64,000 bases of DNA from Rostratula benghalensis (Eukaryota > Chordata > Aves > Charadriiformes > Rostratulidae). Below the pieces are notes generated by a model that had not been told where the DNA came from, made no database searches, and saw nothing but the letters and a program-made list of their open reading frames with translations. This document shows, one piece after another, positions 1 to 11,815 of this stretch. The stretch is from the NCBI GenBank assembly GCA_013399305.1, contig VXAI01000015.1:5573044-5637043 (forward strand). Reading direction: 5' to 3'. Position 1 is the stretch's first letter; each line of letters opens with the position of its first letter. Both the position numbers and the translations under genes were made by a program.

Positions 1-1033
1 GAAAGTTTCCTTCCCATAACCCCCAAGCCCTTCCATGGCCCTAACTCGCTCTTCCTCGCCAATTCCCTTTGTCACAGTCCAAACACTGGGAAGACCCAGC
101 CAAGCCCCCTGGTGCAGCACCTCTTCTCCTTTCCCTCCTCCAAGACTGGTTAAAGTCTTTTACTTTCTCCCAAGGGCTTTAATTGGCCTCCACAAACTTG
201 GTAATTACCACAACTGTCTCATTTTAATGTGCAGAGCTCTGGAAGCTTCCTTTCACCCAGCCTGGCATGGCCATAGGAGATGAATGGGTCTTCTCCATCC
301 AGGAGGTGCTTTGTCACCATCACCAAGAGTGTCCCCAGATGTCAGCAGTTGCCTTCTGGTCTGGGCAGCAGCAGAGGGGGATCAAAAGGGATGGAGGGGG
401 CTTTCGGGGCTTTATGTCTACTTTTATTTTCCCCCACTGAGTGACTGAGCCTCCACTGGCTCCTCAGGAAGACAGCCCAGGGATAACACAGCCCATTTCC
501 ACCAAGGGTAGGGTGGAATATTTATATATATATATATATATACCACTTTTATAAATGTGGTATAAATGCAGCACAGGAGCTATTCCTTATCCCCTTCTCC
601 AATTCTATCCCACCTTTTGTACAGCACAGACATCTTGGCTGTTTTCTGGGGGTGCAGGGCCAGGGAGGGGGCTCAGACCTTGCTCCTGCACCAGGAGCAG
701 CCTCTGCGTTATCCCCTCCACCCGCTCCCCAGTGCTCCCAGGTGCCCATCGCTGATTGAGTTAGGTTAAAACCCCAGCAGGCACAGGAAGCTCTGGTTTG
801 AGCTCCAGAAATTCTTGGCTTTGCTTTGCTTTTCCTTGTGTTCACACTTGCTCCTGAGCAGCACACACAAGCTGTGGTTCTGGACCCCTGCACTCAAGAC
901 TTACAGCTGGGACAAAATCCTCCAGTGGTGCAGAGTGGTGAGTGAGGCTGCTGGTGTGGAGGCTGTGGGCAGGTGTGTCTCCTGGGGCTTTTTACTGCTC
1001 AAAAATCTCTCCCCTTCACTTCCCCCTCGCCCC
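1..1033. other. Unique non-coding sequence, no gene recognised
   Basis: Mixed-composition sequence with stop codons spread over all frames. The short open frames on both strands overlap one another and resemble no known protein. I see no exon with convincing splice signals. The only distinct structure is the TA repeat and adjoining inverted repeat near 520-564. The segment ends at the assembly gap. Confidence 0.6.
522..542. repeat. (TA)n microsatellite
   Basis: About ten uninterrupted TA units follow an AT-rich lead. The repeat runs directly into an 8-bp inverted repeat, TATACCAC at 539-546 and GTGGTATA at 557-564, with a 10-base loop. The repeat itself is certain. A role for the adjoining hairpin is not shown. 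Confidence 0.9.
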
Positions 1034-1111
1034 NNNNNNNNNNNNNNNNNNNNNNNNNNNNNNNNNNNNNNNNNNNNNNNNNNNNNNNNNNNNNNNNNNN
1101 NNNNNNNNNNN
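1034..1111. other. Assembly gap (78 Ns)
   Basis: There is a run of 78 Ns directly after a C/T-rich stretch. Frames reading across it contain unknown residues and cannot be interpreted. A hard-to-sequence pyrimidine-rich tract is a likely cause, but that is inference. Confidence 0.99.
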
Positions 1112-4100
1112 TGTTAAAGTTTAAGGGTGGAAGGGTGGCAGTGTGGTGTTTGATGGGTAAGTGTTTTTCTCTCTGGCAACTATAGAGGACTAAGCCTTAT
1201 GTGCACGTAGCTGCTTGAGTGAGGCTGCAGTGTGGGACTGCAGGGTCCAAAGCCCAGCCAAAAGGTGCTGGGGGGAGGTGAAGTGAATTGTGGCACCTGG
1301 CTTGTCTTGCATTTAGCTGTGATGCCCTACTCTGTCTGTGAGGAACTAGTTGGAGGGAGGACAACAAGCTTATGGGATTTTGGAGGAGAGCCCACGTGGC
1401 CTGCCTGTGCCTGGACACTGGGGGTGGTCTGCTTGTGTGCCCATGCTGGTTGGGTTTAATCCTGTCATAATCCTGGCTGGGGATCTCTGCTATGTCGTTT
1501 TATGGTGCTGGGTGTAGATCCTGGCTGGATGCTTTAAGCTTAAACCAAGCATCCCTCCTGGGTGTGAGCTGGGGGTTCAGCCTGGACCACCCCACTCTAG
1601 GGTGCGCATGGAGGATCTGCCCTCTTTTAAGCCCTTTCGCAGCCTGACACCAAGCAGAAAGTGTTTTTTTTTTTCTGCTCTGTGCCGCATTGCTGGCACA
1701 AGAGGTGCCCAGCAGCCCTGGCCCTCGGCTGCCCTCTGTGCTTGGCCAGCACAGTGCTCTGCGTAGCCGTCTGCCACCTTGGCCACCGACCAGCCTGCCT
1801 GAGGTGCCCGGTGCTGCAGAGATCTCTGCCTGCATCCCTTCCCTTGCAGTGCAGCAGAGGGGCAATGCTGCCCCCCATCCCCTAGTAGGATCTGTGCTGT
1901 GGGCACCCCTATCCACGTGTGAAAATGTGTTGAGACCCCCATTGGGTGTGTTACTGTTGCAGAACGCAGATGAGGGCTGCTGGGCTTTGGCAGCGAAGTC
2001 TCTGCTCCCCAGTGTGTGTTGGAAGTCAGCATTAAACTTTATGGTGTTCAGTGCCTCATTTAAAGAGTGTGACTAAATGTCCTTCTACCTCCTTCTTGTG
2101 AGGACACAAGAGCTTAATTTTATCACCTCCACTGGTCGCCAGTGTCAGGGCTGGAAAAGCCTCTGTGTGCATGGGCTCCTCCACTCAGAGCTGTCAGAAA
2201 TTCTCCTGCCCTTCAAAAACGGAAGGAAAAAACCATAATGTACTCCCTGTTTTGAGCATTTTCTTTTACTTGAGGTACTGTGGTGTCCTGGCAGTGAGAC
2301 TCACAGCCATAGCCCATCACACAGAGCATGGAAGATGCTTCATCCTTGTTGCTGTGGGCATGGGGATCCTGGAGTCACCCTGCCATCACCTTCCCTTGGC
2401 AGTTCACGTGGCAAACTCCAGCTCTGTTGGGGCAAACCAGACCACAGCCCCCTGTGGGAGTCCCTGTGTGCCTTTCCCTTCATGGTGTGCGTCGGTGTGG
2501 GGTGGTGGGGAGGTGCTGCCGTGATCTGGGGCTGCGCTGCTTGGAGCAGTGACGTGCAGCCGGCACGGAGCCAGGGCTCCCTGCGCGCTCGGTGGCTCCC
2601 TGGGAGTGCTCATTTTCTGGAGCAAGAGAAACAATTCCTAAAAAGGAGCAGTCAGATGGAAAATTGATACCAAATGGTGATATCGGTCCCTTGGGGAATA
2701 AGGTTTGATCTCTCCACCCGTGGTTCCTGGGGGTTAGGGGACAGGCATGCAACGCTATTTTAGAGGGGATTTTGTTTTTTTTAAAAAAAAGTTTATTGTT
2801 TTCCTCTTTTGTAAGTTCATGATTTTCCCAGATGTGAGCTGGCTTCAGATTTGATGCTGATGGCACAGGCTTCCCCTGGCACAAGGGTCTGCAGAGCTGT
2901 GCCTGGCCCTGCTCTGGCTGCTGGCTGAAGACCATCCCCAGCAGCTCATCCAGGACCCAGCGGGGTTTGCCAGCCCCACAAGGTTGTTGTCTTCAGGTAG
3001 AGGCATTCCTCAGCAGGCAATAGGCACTGGGGAGTCTGCCTGACTCCCAGGCTGGTGATCCTTCCCATCTTCACTGTCTGCCCCTGTGACTGCAGATGCT
3101 GCTGCTGAGCACCATTTCTGAGGGTATCCAGCTGAATTTCTGGGCTTAATAACATTGCTTGGGGCTGTACTGCACCGTTTAAAATCCCCATCTCTGTACA
3201 CAACCCCTACTTTCTGCCTTTTCCATCTGAAACTGGTTTCTAGACAGGTTCTTGTAGGAAACTGCCCACTGAGCCACCAGTGCCATGGACTGGAGGCTTC
3301 ACCTTGTCTCCACAAACCGTGGGGGGGTGGGATGTGGTGTCCTGGTGCACAAGGCCTTATACAGGCCTGGCATCCATGGTGTGGAGAAAGCTGAGCTTTG
3401 CAACACGAGCTTCCAGGGAAGGAATTTCCAGCAACTGCAGATCCCATCCCTAAAGACAGCATTTCAAGGAATTACCCTCTCCCCGCCTCGCTTGCAGACT
3501 TCCTCTGCTTTTCCAAGTAAGTCTCTGGCTTGGGGCCATGGATGTGGAAACTGGAGCAGAGCAGATTCATGGGAACGTTGAGGGCTGGAGGTTGGTGCTG
3601 ACCAGGTTCACAGTACGTGGCTCTATCAGCATCAAGTGCCCCCAGTTAAGACACTGAGCCACTATATCCCTTGTGACCACTGTGTTTCCAGTGTGTGGGA
3701 TGCCACCAGGAGCAGTGAAACTGCCTTCAGTCCCAACAAAAATAAACAGTGATTAGGACTTTTTTGAGCACTGTTTTAAGTAAATAGCAGTTCCTGGTGT
3801 TGGTAACTCGGTCCCCTTGCTTGTGGGGAGCCTCTCAGGGCTGGTCCAGGGTCCAGATGTGCTGAGCATCCTGGAGAGGTGTGGGGGAGATCCCATGTGG
3901 GGTCCGTCTCACCTGCACCCCTGATAACCAGCTACCTGGTCTGTCCCTACTGGGAGGCAGAGACTGAGGGGCAGTCCCTGCCTCCCCACAGAGAGCTGCC
4001 CCGTGGTTGCTCTTCCCCTGTCTCTAGAAGATGCTCTGTGCACAGCACTGATTTCCATGCCCCAGAGGGGACAGCTTGGGGGACAGTTGGTCACCAAAGG

Positions 4101-4261
4101 AGGTGACCCTTCTCCCCAGCAGCTAGGGCTGAAGGCAAGGATCACATTTCCCCCTCCTTGCCTAAACAGTGGTTGGTGCCATGGCGAGTGCATCCCCAGA
4201 GACATACCTTGTGGATTTTCATTGGCTCATAAATATTCCCCTGCCCTCCCCAGTGCCCCCA
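1112..4261. other. Unique non-coding sequence, no gene recognised
   Basis: About 3 kb of GC-richer sequence rich in TGG, CTG and CAG words, with a short T tract near 1664-1674. Open frames here reach about 150 codons, but they lie on both strands over the same bases (for example around 1500-2080 and 2480-3460). Their translations are low in recognisable domain structure and rich in W, C, S and P, as expected of chance frames. No repeat family, RNA gene or exon could be assigned. Confidence 0.55.
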
Positions 4262-4565
4262 GCAAATAAATTATCTGAAGTTACATTTCCCCATTTCAAA
4301 GCCTTGTGAAAGAAACCAGAGGGTTTAGCAGCCCTGGCTGGCTGGAGTAGTTCACATACCATCCACCCATTTGCATTTGATCTACTTCATCCTGTGTTAA
4401 GTAATCCTTGAAAGCTGCAGTGGGTTGCAGGCCCTCTGCATGCCTGTAAATCACTGGGGCATGTCACATGCTGTAAATGAGCGGGTCCGTGAGCGTGTCC
4501 CACCCCTTAATCTGATCTGAAACACCCCCCTGCCCCAGAAACAAACCAGCCTTGTTAAATCAGAA
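4262..4565. promoter_or_regulatory. Candidate conserved non-coding block (weak)
   Basis: This AT-richer block is set between GC-richer flanks. It begins with an AATAAATTA run and contains ATTTGCAT at 4369-4376, the reverse complement of the POU octamer ATGCAAAT. It has no open frame and no repeat signature. The reading as a regulatory element rests only on texture and motif content. Confidence 0.25.
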
Positions 4566-5048
4566 ATGCAGCTTGCTGAGGTGGGGTCGTTAAGGGTGGT
4601 GGGGCTGGGAGCACAGTTGGACCGGGAGGTGCGTTTCCATGCAGGATGGGAACAGATGGCTCACCTCAAGGAGAGGCAGCTCCCTAGGGATGCAGTTTGG
4701 AGATGGTATTGGTGTCCTCCAAGTACCTGCATGTGTCTTGGTCTGGGTGCTCCCGGCTCACCCTTGCCTGTGTCCCCCAGGACCCTGCTCACTCTCCCAT
4801 GAACCGGGGCTGCCCTGGGGCTAAGTGCAGCCACAGCCATGTGCATCTTCTGCTCTGCTTGGTTTGCTCTCCGTCACTGGTGGTCTCCTGGGATGGAGAA
4901 GGAGCCCTGCTCTGTGCAGCAGCCCTGCCTTGCTCCCCGACCCCTGCTGTGCAGCAGAGTTTTAAGTCATGGAGCTTGTGCAGCCAGGTTACAGTCTCCC
5001 TCCCTTGTAATAAATCAAAGATCCATTCCCCTCTTCCTCATTGCCTCC
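4566..5048. other. Unique non-coding sequence, nothing recognised
   Basis: GC-richer sequence with overlapping short frames on both strands. The longest is 144 codons on the + strand, starting at 4697. Its translation is cysteine- and serine-rich and matches no family I know, and the opposite strand is open over part of it as well. I treat these frames as chance. Confidence 0.5.
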
Positions 5049-5680
5049 CCCTAAAGGTTGCTATTGCTCAGCTGTGGCCTGACTTTAATTACCAAGTAAG
5101 TGCAGCCAGAGTGGGCACTAGGTGCCGTTAATTGGCTTTCCAGGAAAGGTTTCAGCCGAGCAAGTTTAACGCACCAGCGATCGATTTGCTTGGTGCCTCG
5201 CACACATTAGCTCAGCCTGACGCAAGCCCTTCACCAGGTCCTAAATTCAGTGCACTGGGTGGCATTGGCCCAAGAGCTGTGGCCAGCCTTAAGGCTTTTC
5301 AAGGTACTTTTCCCTGGCTAATTGAAGCCTCAAGGGCTCACAGCTCCCTTGCCTGCACTGGGATGGGTTTTAGCTGCTGAGAAACAATTCCAAGGAGGGA
5401 TGCTGAAATAAAGCAGATGGGATGATTCTGGAGGTGAGAGTGAGGGAGAGGATGCCCTGCCAGGCATCATGTGATGAAAACATACTTACTGCTCCAGCAG
5501 CTATCAAAAGCCTGAACAGATGAGGCAAGGTGCCCAAGGAGTGTGTAGGGATCTCATTTACCTGGTAATTAATGGAAATTGTGAAACAAATCAACACGTG
5601 TTCCCTACGGAGAGCTTCACGCTCTGCTTTCAAACTGCTGATGGAGAACTGTGTATGGCTCGAATACAGGAGCGGTAAGT
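5049..5680. promoter_or_regulatory. Candidate conserved non-coding block
   Basis: There are two AT-richer patches, about 5049-5330 and 5540-5680. The first has a TAATTA core near 5085, a TTAATTGGC word near 5129 and a GCGATCGATTTG word. The second has GGTAATTAATGG and the palindrome AACACGTGTT at 5593-5602, whose core CACGTG is a canonical E-box. The motif mix of homeodomain-type and bHLH-type sites is common in vertebrate enhancers. Conservation and activity are not visible here. Confidence 0.3.
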
Positions 5681-6120
5681 GCTGCCATGAAGCTGAGACA
5701 GGATGTGGTCCCTGTCACTGGTGGAGCTCCCAGTAGCTTGAGGGATGTCCTTTTGGGCTCGTGTGCTCCCCCATAGTGTGTGGCTGTGGGATGCCTGACC
5801 CTGTGTGTGTCATTAGGGCACTGCTAATTGCTCTGCCCCCACAGCACACTGGGGACTTGCTGTCTGTCACCGGTGAAGATGCCTCGGCTTGTGGCTGCAG
5901 GTTAGGAATGAGGATGTTATGATGAGCCCCATTATTTCCCTCTGATCCCACTCAGCTGAACGTGTCACGGCAGATTTTCCCGTCCCAGCCCTCTGGCCAT
6001 GCTGCACCCGCACCTTCGCCCCGTGTCACCCGCCCTGCGGGGAGGGAGGTGTCAATGGGAGCCTGAGCCGGAGACCAGGCCTGCCCTTTTATGTCTGCTG
6101 GAGAGAAAGCTCATCCTGGT
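5681..6120. other. Unique non-coding sequence, nothing recognised
   Basis: GC-richer sequence with a modest CpG-containing stretch near 5965-6075. I see no exon, RNA gene or repeat. The short frames on either strand look like chance. Confidence 0.5.
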
Positions 6121-6830
6121 ACAAGATGCTGTGCCATTTTTTTTTTTTCCTTGCAAGTTAATTAAGTTGGCTCAGTTTAAATATTAAAACCGCTGTTCTC
6201 TGATGTTTTCCTCCTTCCAGAGCAGAGATGTGCTGCTCTGCAGTGCTCTCGGATGGGAGCAGGCACGCTTTCTCCCATTCAGGGATTTCAGGATGAGAGA
6301 GCACTTTGGTTCCCCGTCGTCTTGTTTATTCACTGAGTACAAAACAGTTTTGCAAGAGCAAAATCTTGCAAGCAATTAATGCCAATTAGAGTAGCTGACA
6401 GCCCAACCTGGGCTGCTGGAATACGGGCTGAGCTGTGCAGGGCAGCGACTGGGGTCTGTCTGCTCCTGGGTGCTTCCAGGGAGGGGAGCTACTTCCAAAA
6501 TAGCAAAGGTGCATGTGTAGCTCACCTCCTCGGTCTCCTCCTGCCAGGAGTTAGCAACTGGCATAATCTCCGAAGCGTAAGGTTTACAATCCCTTCCCCA
6601 AAACTTTATCTGAATGTTAACTATATTCCGAGGTATAGTAAGTGCCAAATCCCTTTTGAATCTTGCTAAAAATCTCATTTTAAGAAATGCAAATGACCTT
6701 TCTCTCTTTCTAAAAAGCTCCCTGCTCCTGGGAATGAAAAAAAATTTTTTAAAAAAAACCCAAACAAACCAAAAATCAAACCCAAATCATCACTTGCTAC
6801 TATATTAAAATATATAGCTCTTGATCTTGT
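6121..6830. promoter_or_regulatory. Candidate conserved non-coding blocks with A-rich tract
   Basis: The region starts with a 12-base T tract and the palindrome TTAATTAA at 6158-6165. A second AT-rich patch, about 6545-6710, carries AAATGCAAATGACC, which contains the octamer ATGCAAAT. It is followed by the A/C-rich tract at 6738-6788. Reading it as regulatory is inference from motif density. Confidence 0.28.
6738..6788 (+). repeat. A-rich / AAAC-type low-complexity tract
   Basis: An A run, a short T run and another A run lead into CCCAAACAAACC-type words. It resembles three other A/C-rich (or T/G-rich on the opposite strand) tracts in this window. I could not tie it to a named retroelement tail. 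Confidence 0.7.
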
Positions 6831-6884
6831 GTGACGTGGTACGGCTGCGATGGAGGTGAGTCAGGTAAGGATCCTCCCTCTCCT

Positions 6885-7260
6885 CGACAGGCTCTCAAGG
6901 CTGGACTTGAGCAGATCATTGAACTGCTGCAGTAAAATCTCTCTCAGATACCCTGACAGGAGAAACTACAGAAACTCTGCCTGAGAAATTGGTGGGCTCT
7001 CGCTCTCTTTGATATCACTCACATTATAATTAAGAGATAATGTCAATAGAATAAAACATTGTCTCAGGATAATGGTCTCCTGCTGCTACAGGAGTGTCAA
7101 GGCGAAGTCAAATAATTTATCAAAAATGAATGTTGAGGCAAGTCTGGGACGTTTGTTTTCACAGCAAGAGGCATTAATCCTGGGACAACAATATTCCAGT
7201 GCTTTTATTTCTCCTGCGCCTGGTGATTGATGCCAATGCATCATCGTGCCTGCGAGCCCT
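6885..7260. promoter_or_regulatory. Candidate conserved non-coding element
   Basis: This compact AT-rich block has TAATTA at 7027-7032, the OTX/PITX-type core TAATCC at 7175-7180 and the SOX-type word AACAAT at 7187-7192. It also has several ATAAAACATTG-like words. It is unique in the window, has no repeat signature, and only a short minus-strand frame crosses part of it. The dense motif set and sharp contrast with the GC-rich flanks fit a developmental enhancer. This is inference without alignment support. Confidence 0.35.
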
Positions 7261-7983
7261 GGGTGCGGCTGAGCGATGGGCTCTCCTTGCAGCAGCATTG
7301 ACCAGGTGAATTTGGGCTTGTTGAAATACCTAGTAGTAAATCCAGGAGCTCTGGATCATGCTGGGGTGTGCCAGTAAGTGTGATTTTTACTTCTAAAGGT
7401 GAATAGTGCTGTGTGCGTGCTGGCTCTGGCCAGACAGTGCATTTCAGGGCTGTGCCTGCCTTCCAGCTGCAGGGTTGCTTGTTCATTAAGCCATCCATGG
7501 CAACTCTCAGCCTGCTCCCATTCCCAGCCTGATTTCACAATGCTTTGGAGGTTTTTTGGGCCCTTCTCTAAACATCAGTGCTGGCTCTGTCCCTCTGGCT
7601 GGGCTCCTGCAGGGTCTCAGCTCAGGGCTGAGAATCTTACTGGCCTGACGCAGGTTGGAATTGCTTCTGAGTATAAACACCCAGCTGAGTTGGGTGTCCA
7701 TGAATACAGGTTCTTCAGCAGAAGTTGGGGCAGCCTCAGCCCCATCCCTGGCACAGCAAAGGGCTGGGGAGCTGGGAAAACCTCTGCTGCCTGACCAACA
7801 CCCGCTGCAATCACTGCTGGCTCTGGGCTGGGGAGGGCAGCAGCCTCTGCAGTCCAGCCTCAGTTTGCATTAAGAGAATTTGCAAGGTCAACACCTGAAA
7901 TGAAAGACGCTTAAGTGCCAATTAGACTTGAAGCAAAGTCCCAGGAGGGGCTTTGAACAAAAGCTGTTCCAGACAGACTGACC

Positions 7984-8018
7984 TTTTTTTTTTTTTTCCT
8001 TCCTTTTTCCCCCCCCCC
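7984..8018 (+). repeat. Polypyrimidine tract (T14 ... C10)
   Basis: Fourteen Ts, a mixed CT stretch and ten Cs in a row. It is low-complexity pyrimidine sequence. No adjacent AG acceptor with a coding frame could be supported, so I do not call it a splice acceptor. Confidence 0.85.
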
Positions 8019-9135
8019 TCCTGGATTTGTTAGTGGAGAGAATTACACATCTAGCAAACATTTGGGCTGCAGAGGAACACAAGTGTTTTGTACCATCTCC
8101 AAATGGCAAATCTGTTTTTCTGAAGCAGCCACTGGTACCTTGTTCACAGGAGCTGCCTGTCAGCACAGGCACATTTTGTTCTCGCTAGCCCCTGGCCCAC
8201 TTGGGGACAGTCCCCTCTGCTGATAGGATCTCTGCAGCCTTATGCAGGAGAGGCTGGGGGATTGGGCTGGAGCATAATTAACTGTATTTTATATGCAGGG
8301 TGCTCCTGGAAGAACTAATTGGAGCTGACTTCATTACATGAGGTTATTTTAAATTGTCCCCTAGCATTGCACCAGTCTGAAGGAGCTGAGTGGGATCAAA
8401 GCCCTGTGGTGGCAAGCAGTGTCCAGAAGACCAATCTGCTCCATTAACTTGTTCTCTCCTCTCCCTGGGCTGTTAATCTTCTGTTGCAGTCCATTGCCTC
8501 GAGATGCCATCAGCAGCTTGTACATGGAGCAAGGATTGGGGTGCATGTGGATTTCTGGGGGCAGGCTCTGTCTTTTGAAGCTCTGGGTGGTCCTGGTCTC
8601 CCTGCAGAGCTGGGGGGAGCTACTCCTTTCCTGATAACTCCCAGCTGTGTGCATGATCACCTGAGCAGCATTTGGCAGGGAGGCTGCTGTCTGGGCAGGA
8701 GGAGGAATGCCCTTGGCATCTGAGCAGCAGCAGAGAGCTGTGGAGGTAGCTGGGATCAGGTAGTGGCTGTTCCAGTGGTGATGGTCAGCACTGGAGTCTG
8801 AAACCTTGCAAATGGCTTTCAAGCGGGCAGCTCGGCTGGGGCAAGAGTGTGCTTTGGACTGTTTTTCTCTTTTTGCTTGCTCACTGGCCCTAGGAAGGGG
8901 CAGGAGTCATGGAAAGCATTCTCTGTGCAGGGATGGTTGTGATTTTCTGCCACGGCATGGCTTGGGGCATGTCGGGGTTACGCTGCCCAGCAGCTCGCAC
9001 CAAGGTACCCCTGAGAGCATCCTGAGAACAGCTATCGCAGAGTGAGACTGGCTCAGGCTGTTACAGGAGACCAAGAGGCACAAAGTGACCTAAAGGGCCC
9101 TTAAAATGCCCTAAAAGTGTCTGGGAAGAGTCCCT

Positions 9136-9148
9136 CCCCCCCCCCCCC
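9136..9148 (+). repeat. Poly(C) run, 13 bases
   Basis: A run of thirteen Cs. Two other C runs of similar length lie at 13479-13492 and in the 28531-28549 tract. Confidence 0.9.
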
Positions 9149-9433
9149 GCCCAGCACAGCTGCTCTGAGGGCAGCCTGGCCATATGGTGATGGTGTCTTG
9201 CAAAGCCCAGCACACCAGGGTGGGCTGGAAGAGCAGAAGATACGTTTGCTGTGGAGTGCTGTTGGGCAGTGTAGCAGGGAGATGTGGTTTGGGAGCAGAG
9301 AGGGTGCTGCCACTGTCGCTTGCCCAGGTTGGTTGCAGCACTCACATTGAGCTGTGGAAGGACAAAATGCAGCAGAGAGCTGGCCCAGAACCTGTTAGCT
9401 GCCAGTGCAGGTGCATTTTATGCATATCTAGCT

Positions 9434-9500
9434 TAAAAAAACCAACCCCAACAAACAAACAAAAAAACCCCCACAAACAAACCCTAAACCGAAACAACCT
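9434..9500 (+). repeat. A/C-rich low-complexity tract (AAAC-type)
   Basis: Repeated words of the kind AACAAACAAAC with interspersed CCCC make up about 65 bases. It is the longest of four similar tracts in the window. No flanking CR1 or SINE body was recognised upstream. Confidence 0.8.
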
Positions 9501-10540
9501 CAATTTAGAGGCTCAAATCCATGGGCTTGGCACCTTTATAAGAGGTTAGGGGAGACAGGAACTGGTTCTCCAGCTGGGATTGAGTACACTGAATCCTGAG
9601 CTTATAACCATAATTATGCTTCTGTGTGGCATCGGGCAGGTTGACTAAAAAAGGGGAGGGAAGAAACTATGCATCTTCTGGGCTGGTGTTAAACTCTGAG
9701 GCCAGAGAGCACCAGCTTGTTTGAAAAAGCAAAATTTCTACTGCTGCCTTCGCACTTACCCTTGGGGAGTGGGCACTCACACCAAGCTCAAATATGAGAT
9801 GAGCACTCCAGAAAAAATCCAGAAGGGAGTGTTGGTCTGTAGCTGCTAACCCCAGCCTGAGGCATAGTGAACTCCTGGGCCCATTGTTATCCTGGCAGCT
9901 GCAGCCATCAAGCTTTAGCCAGGAAATGATTCACTCCAAGAGAGGGATGTTCAAGGGCGTCCCGAGAGCCCGGAGCACTCTGTGCTGGGCATTGGAGAAA
10001 CACAATGGCATGTCAGGGTCTGTATGTGCAGTCCCTCTCCTGCACTGAGGTCTGTTCCTGCTGCAAACACCAATAAAGATGTCAAGCTCATGTGTGCAGG
10101 GAAATAAATCACGGCATTTTTTCCCTGCCCGGAGCATCAAGGTGTCTTCTGGTGCGGCGTAAGGGGGAGCAGAGGAGAGGCAGACTGTGATTGCAGGTGT
10201 GTGCTGTTCTGTGCTGGGAGTGAGGGACCCTGTGTGCTGCTCACATCGGGCACAGTTGCTTGCAGCCCATTCCGCCAGCACCAGCTGCTGTGGTTGTGCA
10301 CAGCCACCCACCCGGGAGTCTGGGAGGTCACCACCAGCTCAGGGCAGAGAGGCCGCTTGCCCTGCTGGGGTCCCCATCACTGTGGCCTCAGGGCAGATGT
10401 GAACAGGAACCCTCACCTAAGAGGCTCTGTGTCCACTTTCCTTCCCTGTGTGCTGCAGGAGGACCTGACTGTAAGGTATTGCCATTGCCTGAGAGTGGTC
10501 AAAGGGGAGGGGGGAAAAAAAAAAAAGGTGGAAAACTTGA

Positions 10541-10880
10541 AATGATGAAGTGCTTTGAGCCAGACCTTTGCTGTCAGTGTGAAACAGCAAGCCCTGATTT
10601 AAACAGCCTCTTCAGCAACTGACCTACACCGAACAAATCCATTTACAGTGTCTTGTTTCTCCTCACTGTTTAACTACCAGAGTTCAGAGACGATTCCTTA
10701 AATGTTAATGGTGCAGGAATTTGGAAACTTTCCCAGAGTTGCTAGGGGAGCCGTGCAGGAATATGTCTGCCGTGCTTGTGCAGTTCAATTTCCTGCTTGA
10801 ACATCAGGCGGGCTGTTCTCGCCTACTGCTTTGTAATTAAAGTGTTGAAAGACCATCACTCCTTGAGGTTGATCGTGCTC
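10541..10880. promoter_or_regulatory. Candidate conserved non-coding element
   Basis: An AT-richer block with many short non-repetitive words, including GTTTAACTACC, CTTAAATGTTAATGG and TTTGTAATTAAAG. It lacks repeat signatures and a convincing frame. The lower edge grades into GC-richer sequence near 10880. Calling it an enhancer is inference from texture. Confidence 0.3.
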
Positions 10881-11815
10881 AGATTCACCCCCTGGGCAAG
10901 GTCCGGCTTTGTGCCTGGCTGCATGGAGAGCAGGTTGCAAAATATAGAAAGACACGGTCCCAGCCTCCTCTCATCCTTTTCCAGCCACCCCATGGCTTAG
11001 ATGGGGACTGAGGACTGGTCTCTGTACCCTGGACAGACTGGTGGATAGATCTCAGAGGGTTTGAGTCCACATCTGATCTCTGCTGCATCCCTGTCCTACC
11101 ATCTGTGATGCCCATTCCTCAGGAGTGAGGGCTTGCCCCCCCATCCCTTTAACAGCTCTTTCACAGGGCTTGGAGTCAGGAATCCAGCAGGTGAAGGTCT
11201 CTCAGCATGGCTGTGTGTGAGCCTGAGTGCTGGAATAAGTTTGGACTGCACCTGAGGGTGTTAGTATTTCTCAAGAGCCCTTCTCCAGAGGAGCATAGCT
11301 CCCTTGGTGCAGGCTGAGATGAAGGGTTTCATCAAAGCTGAGCTGAGGGTTACAAACCTTGGACATGCATCAGCCTGAAAAGTTACAGTTTCTCTTCTTC
11401 CTGCGATGGGGCAAGTGTGAATGTAAATGCATTGAATACCTGGGGCTGGAGGGCAAAGGGTAGAGTCCCACAGCTGGGAGTGTGAAGCCCCTTTGTACCT
11501 CTGTGCTGGCAGCAAAGGGGTGGCCCTGTCTCTGCCACTCTCCTGCCCGTGGGCATCCTGGGGCTGCTGGGGTCACAGGCACCTCTGGTCTGAGGTGGGA
11601 CGGGGACAGGGATTGCTGGTTTGCGACTGGGGAGAAACAGCCATCAGCAGCAGGGGAACACGCTCCTCAGGGACACCGCTGGTGAAAACAAGGACTTTAA
11701 AAGGAGCCGCAAGCCGTGCGCTGGTATGTCCTCCTCCAGCTCTTTTGCCTCTAAACTTGGATCCGACTCCTTCCACTGTCTTGTTAGGAACAAGTGCTTG
11801 GCCCGAGCTACATAG
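10881..11815. other. Unique non-coding sequence, nothing recognised
   Basis: GC-richer unique sequence. Open frames of 60-110 codons overlap on both strands around 11370-11825 and resemble no protein I know. No repeats or RNA genes were seen. Confidence 0.5.

Larger units (their letters stand above)
7261..10540. other. Mostly featureless unique sequence
   Basis: Long GC-richer stretch with many mutually overlapping frames on both strands and no recognisable protein. It holds the T/C tract at 7984-8018, the C13 run at 9136-9148 and the A/C-rich tract at 9434-9500. A small AT-rich patch at about 8270-8370 contains CATAATTAACTG and ACTAATTGGAGC and could be a minor conserved element. Nothing else was recognised. 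Confidence 0.5.

Noticed and set aside
1034..1111. Open frames that read across the N run
   Set aside because: They contain only unknown residues over the gap and have no recognisable sequence on either side.
7984..8018. Polypyrimidine tract as a splice acceptor
   Set aside because: No suitable AG followed by a recognisable coding exon; many such tracts occur in the window.
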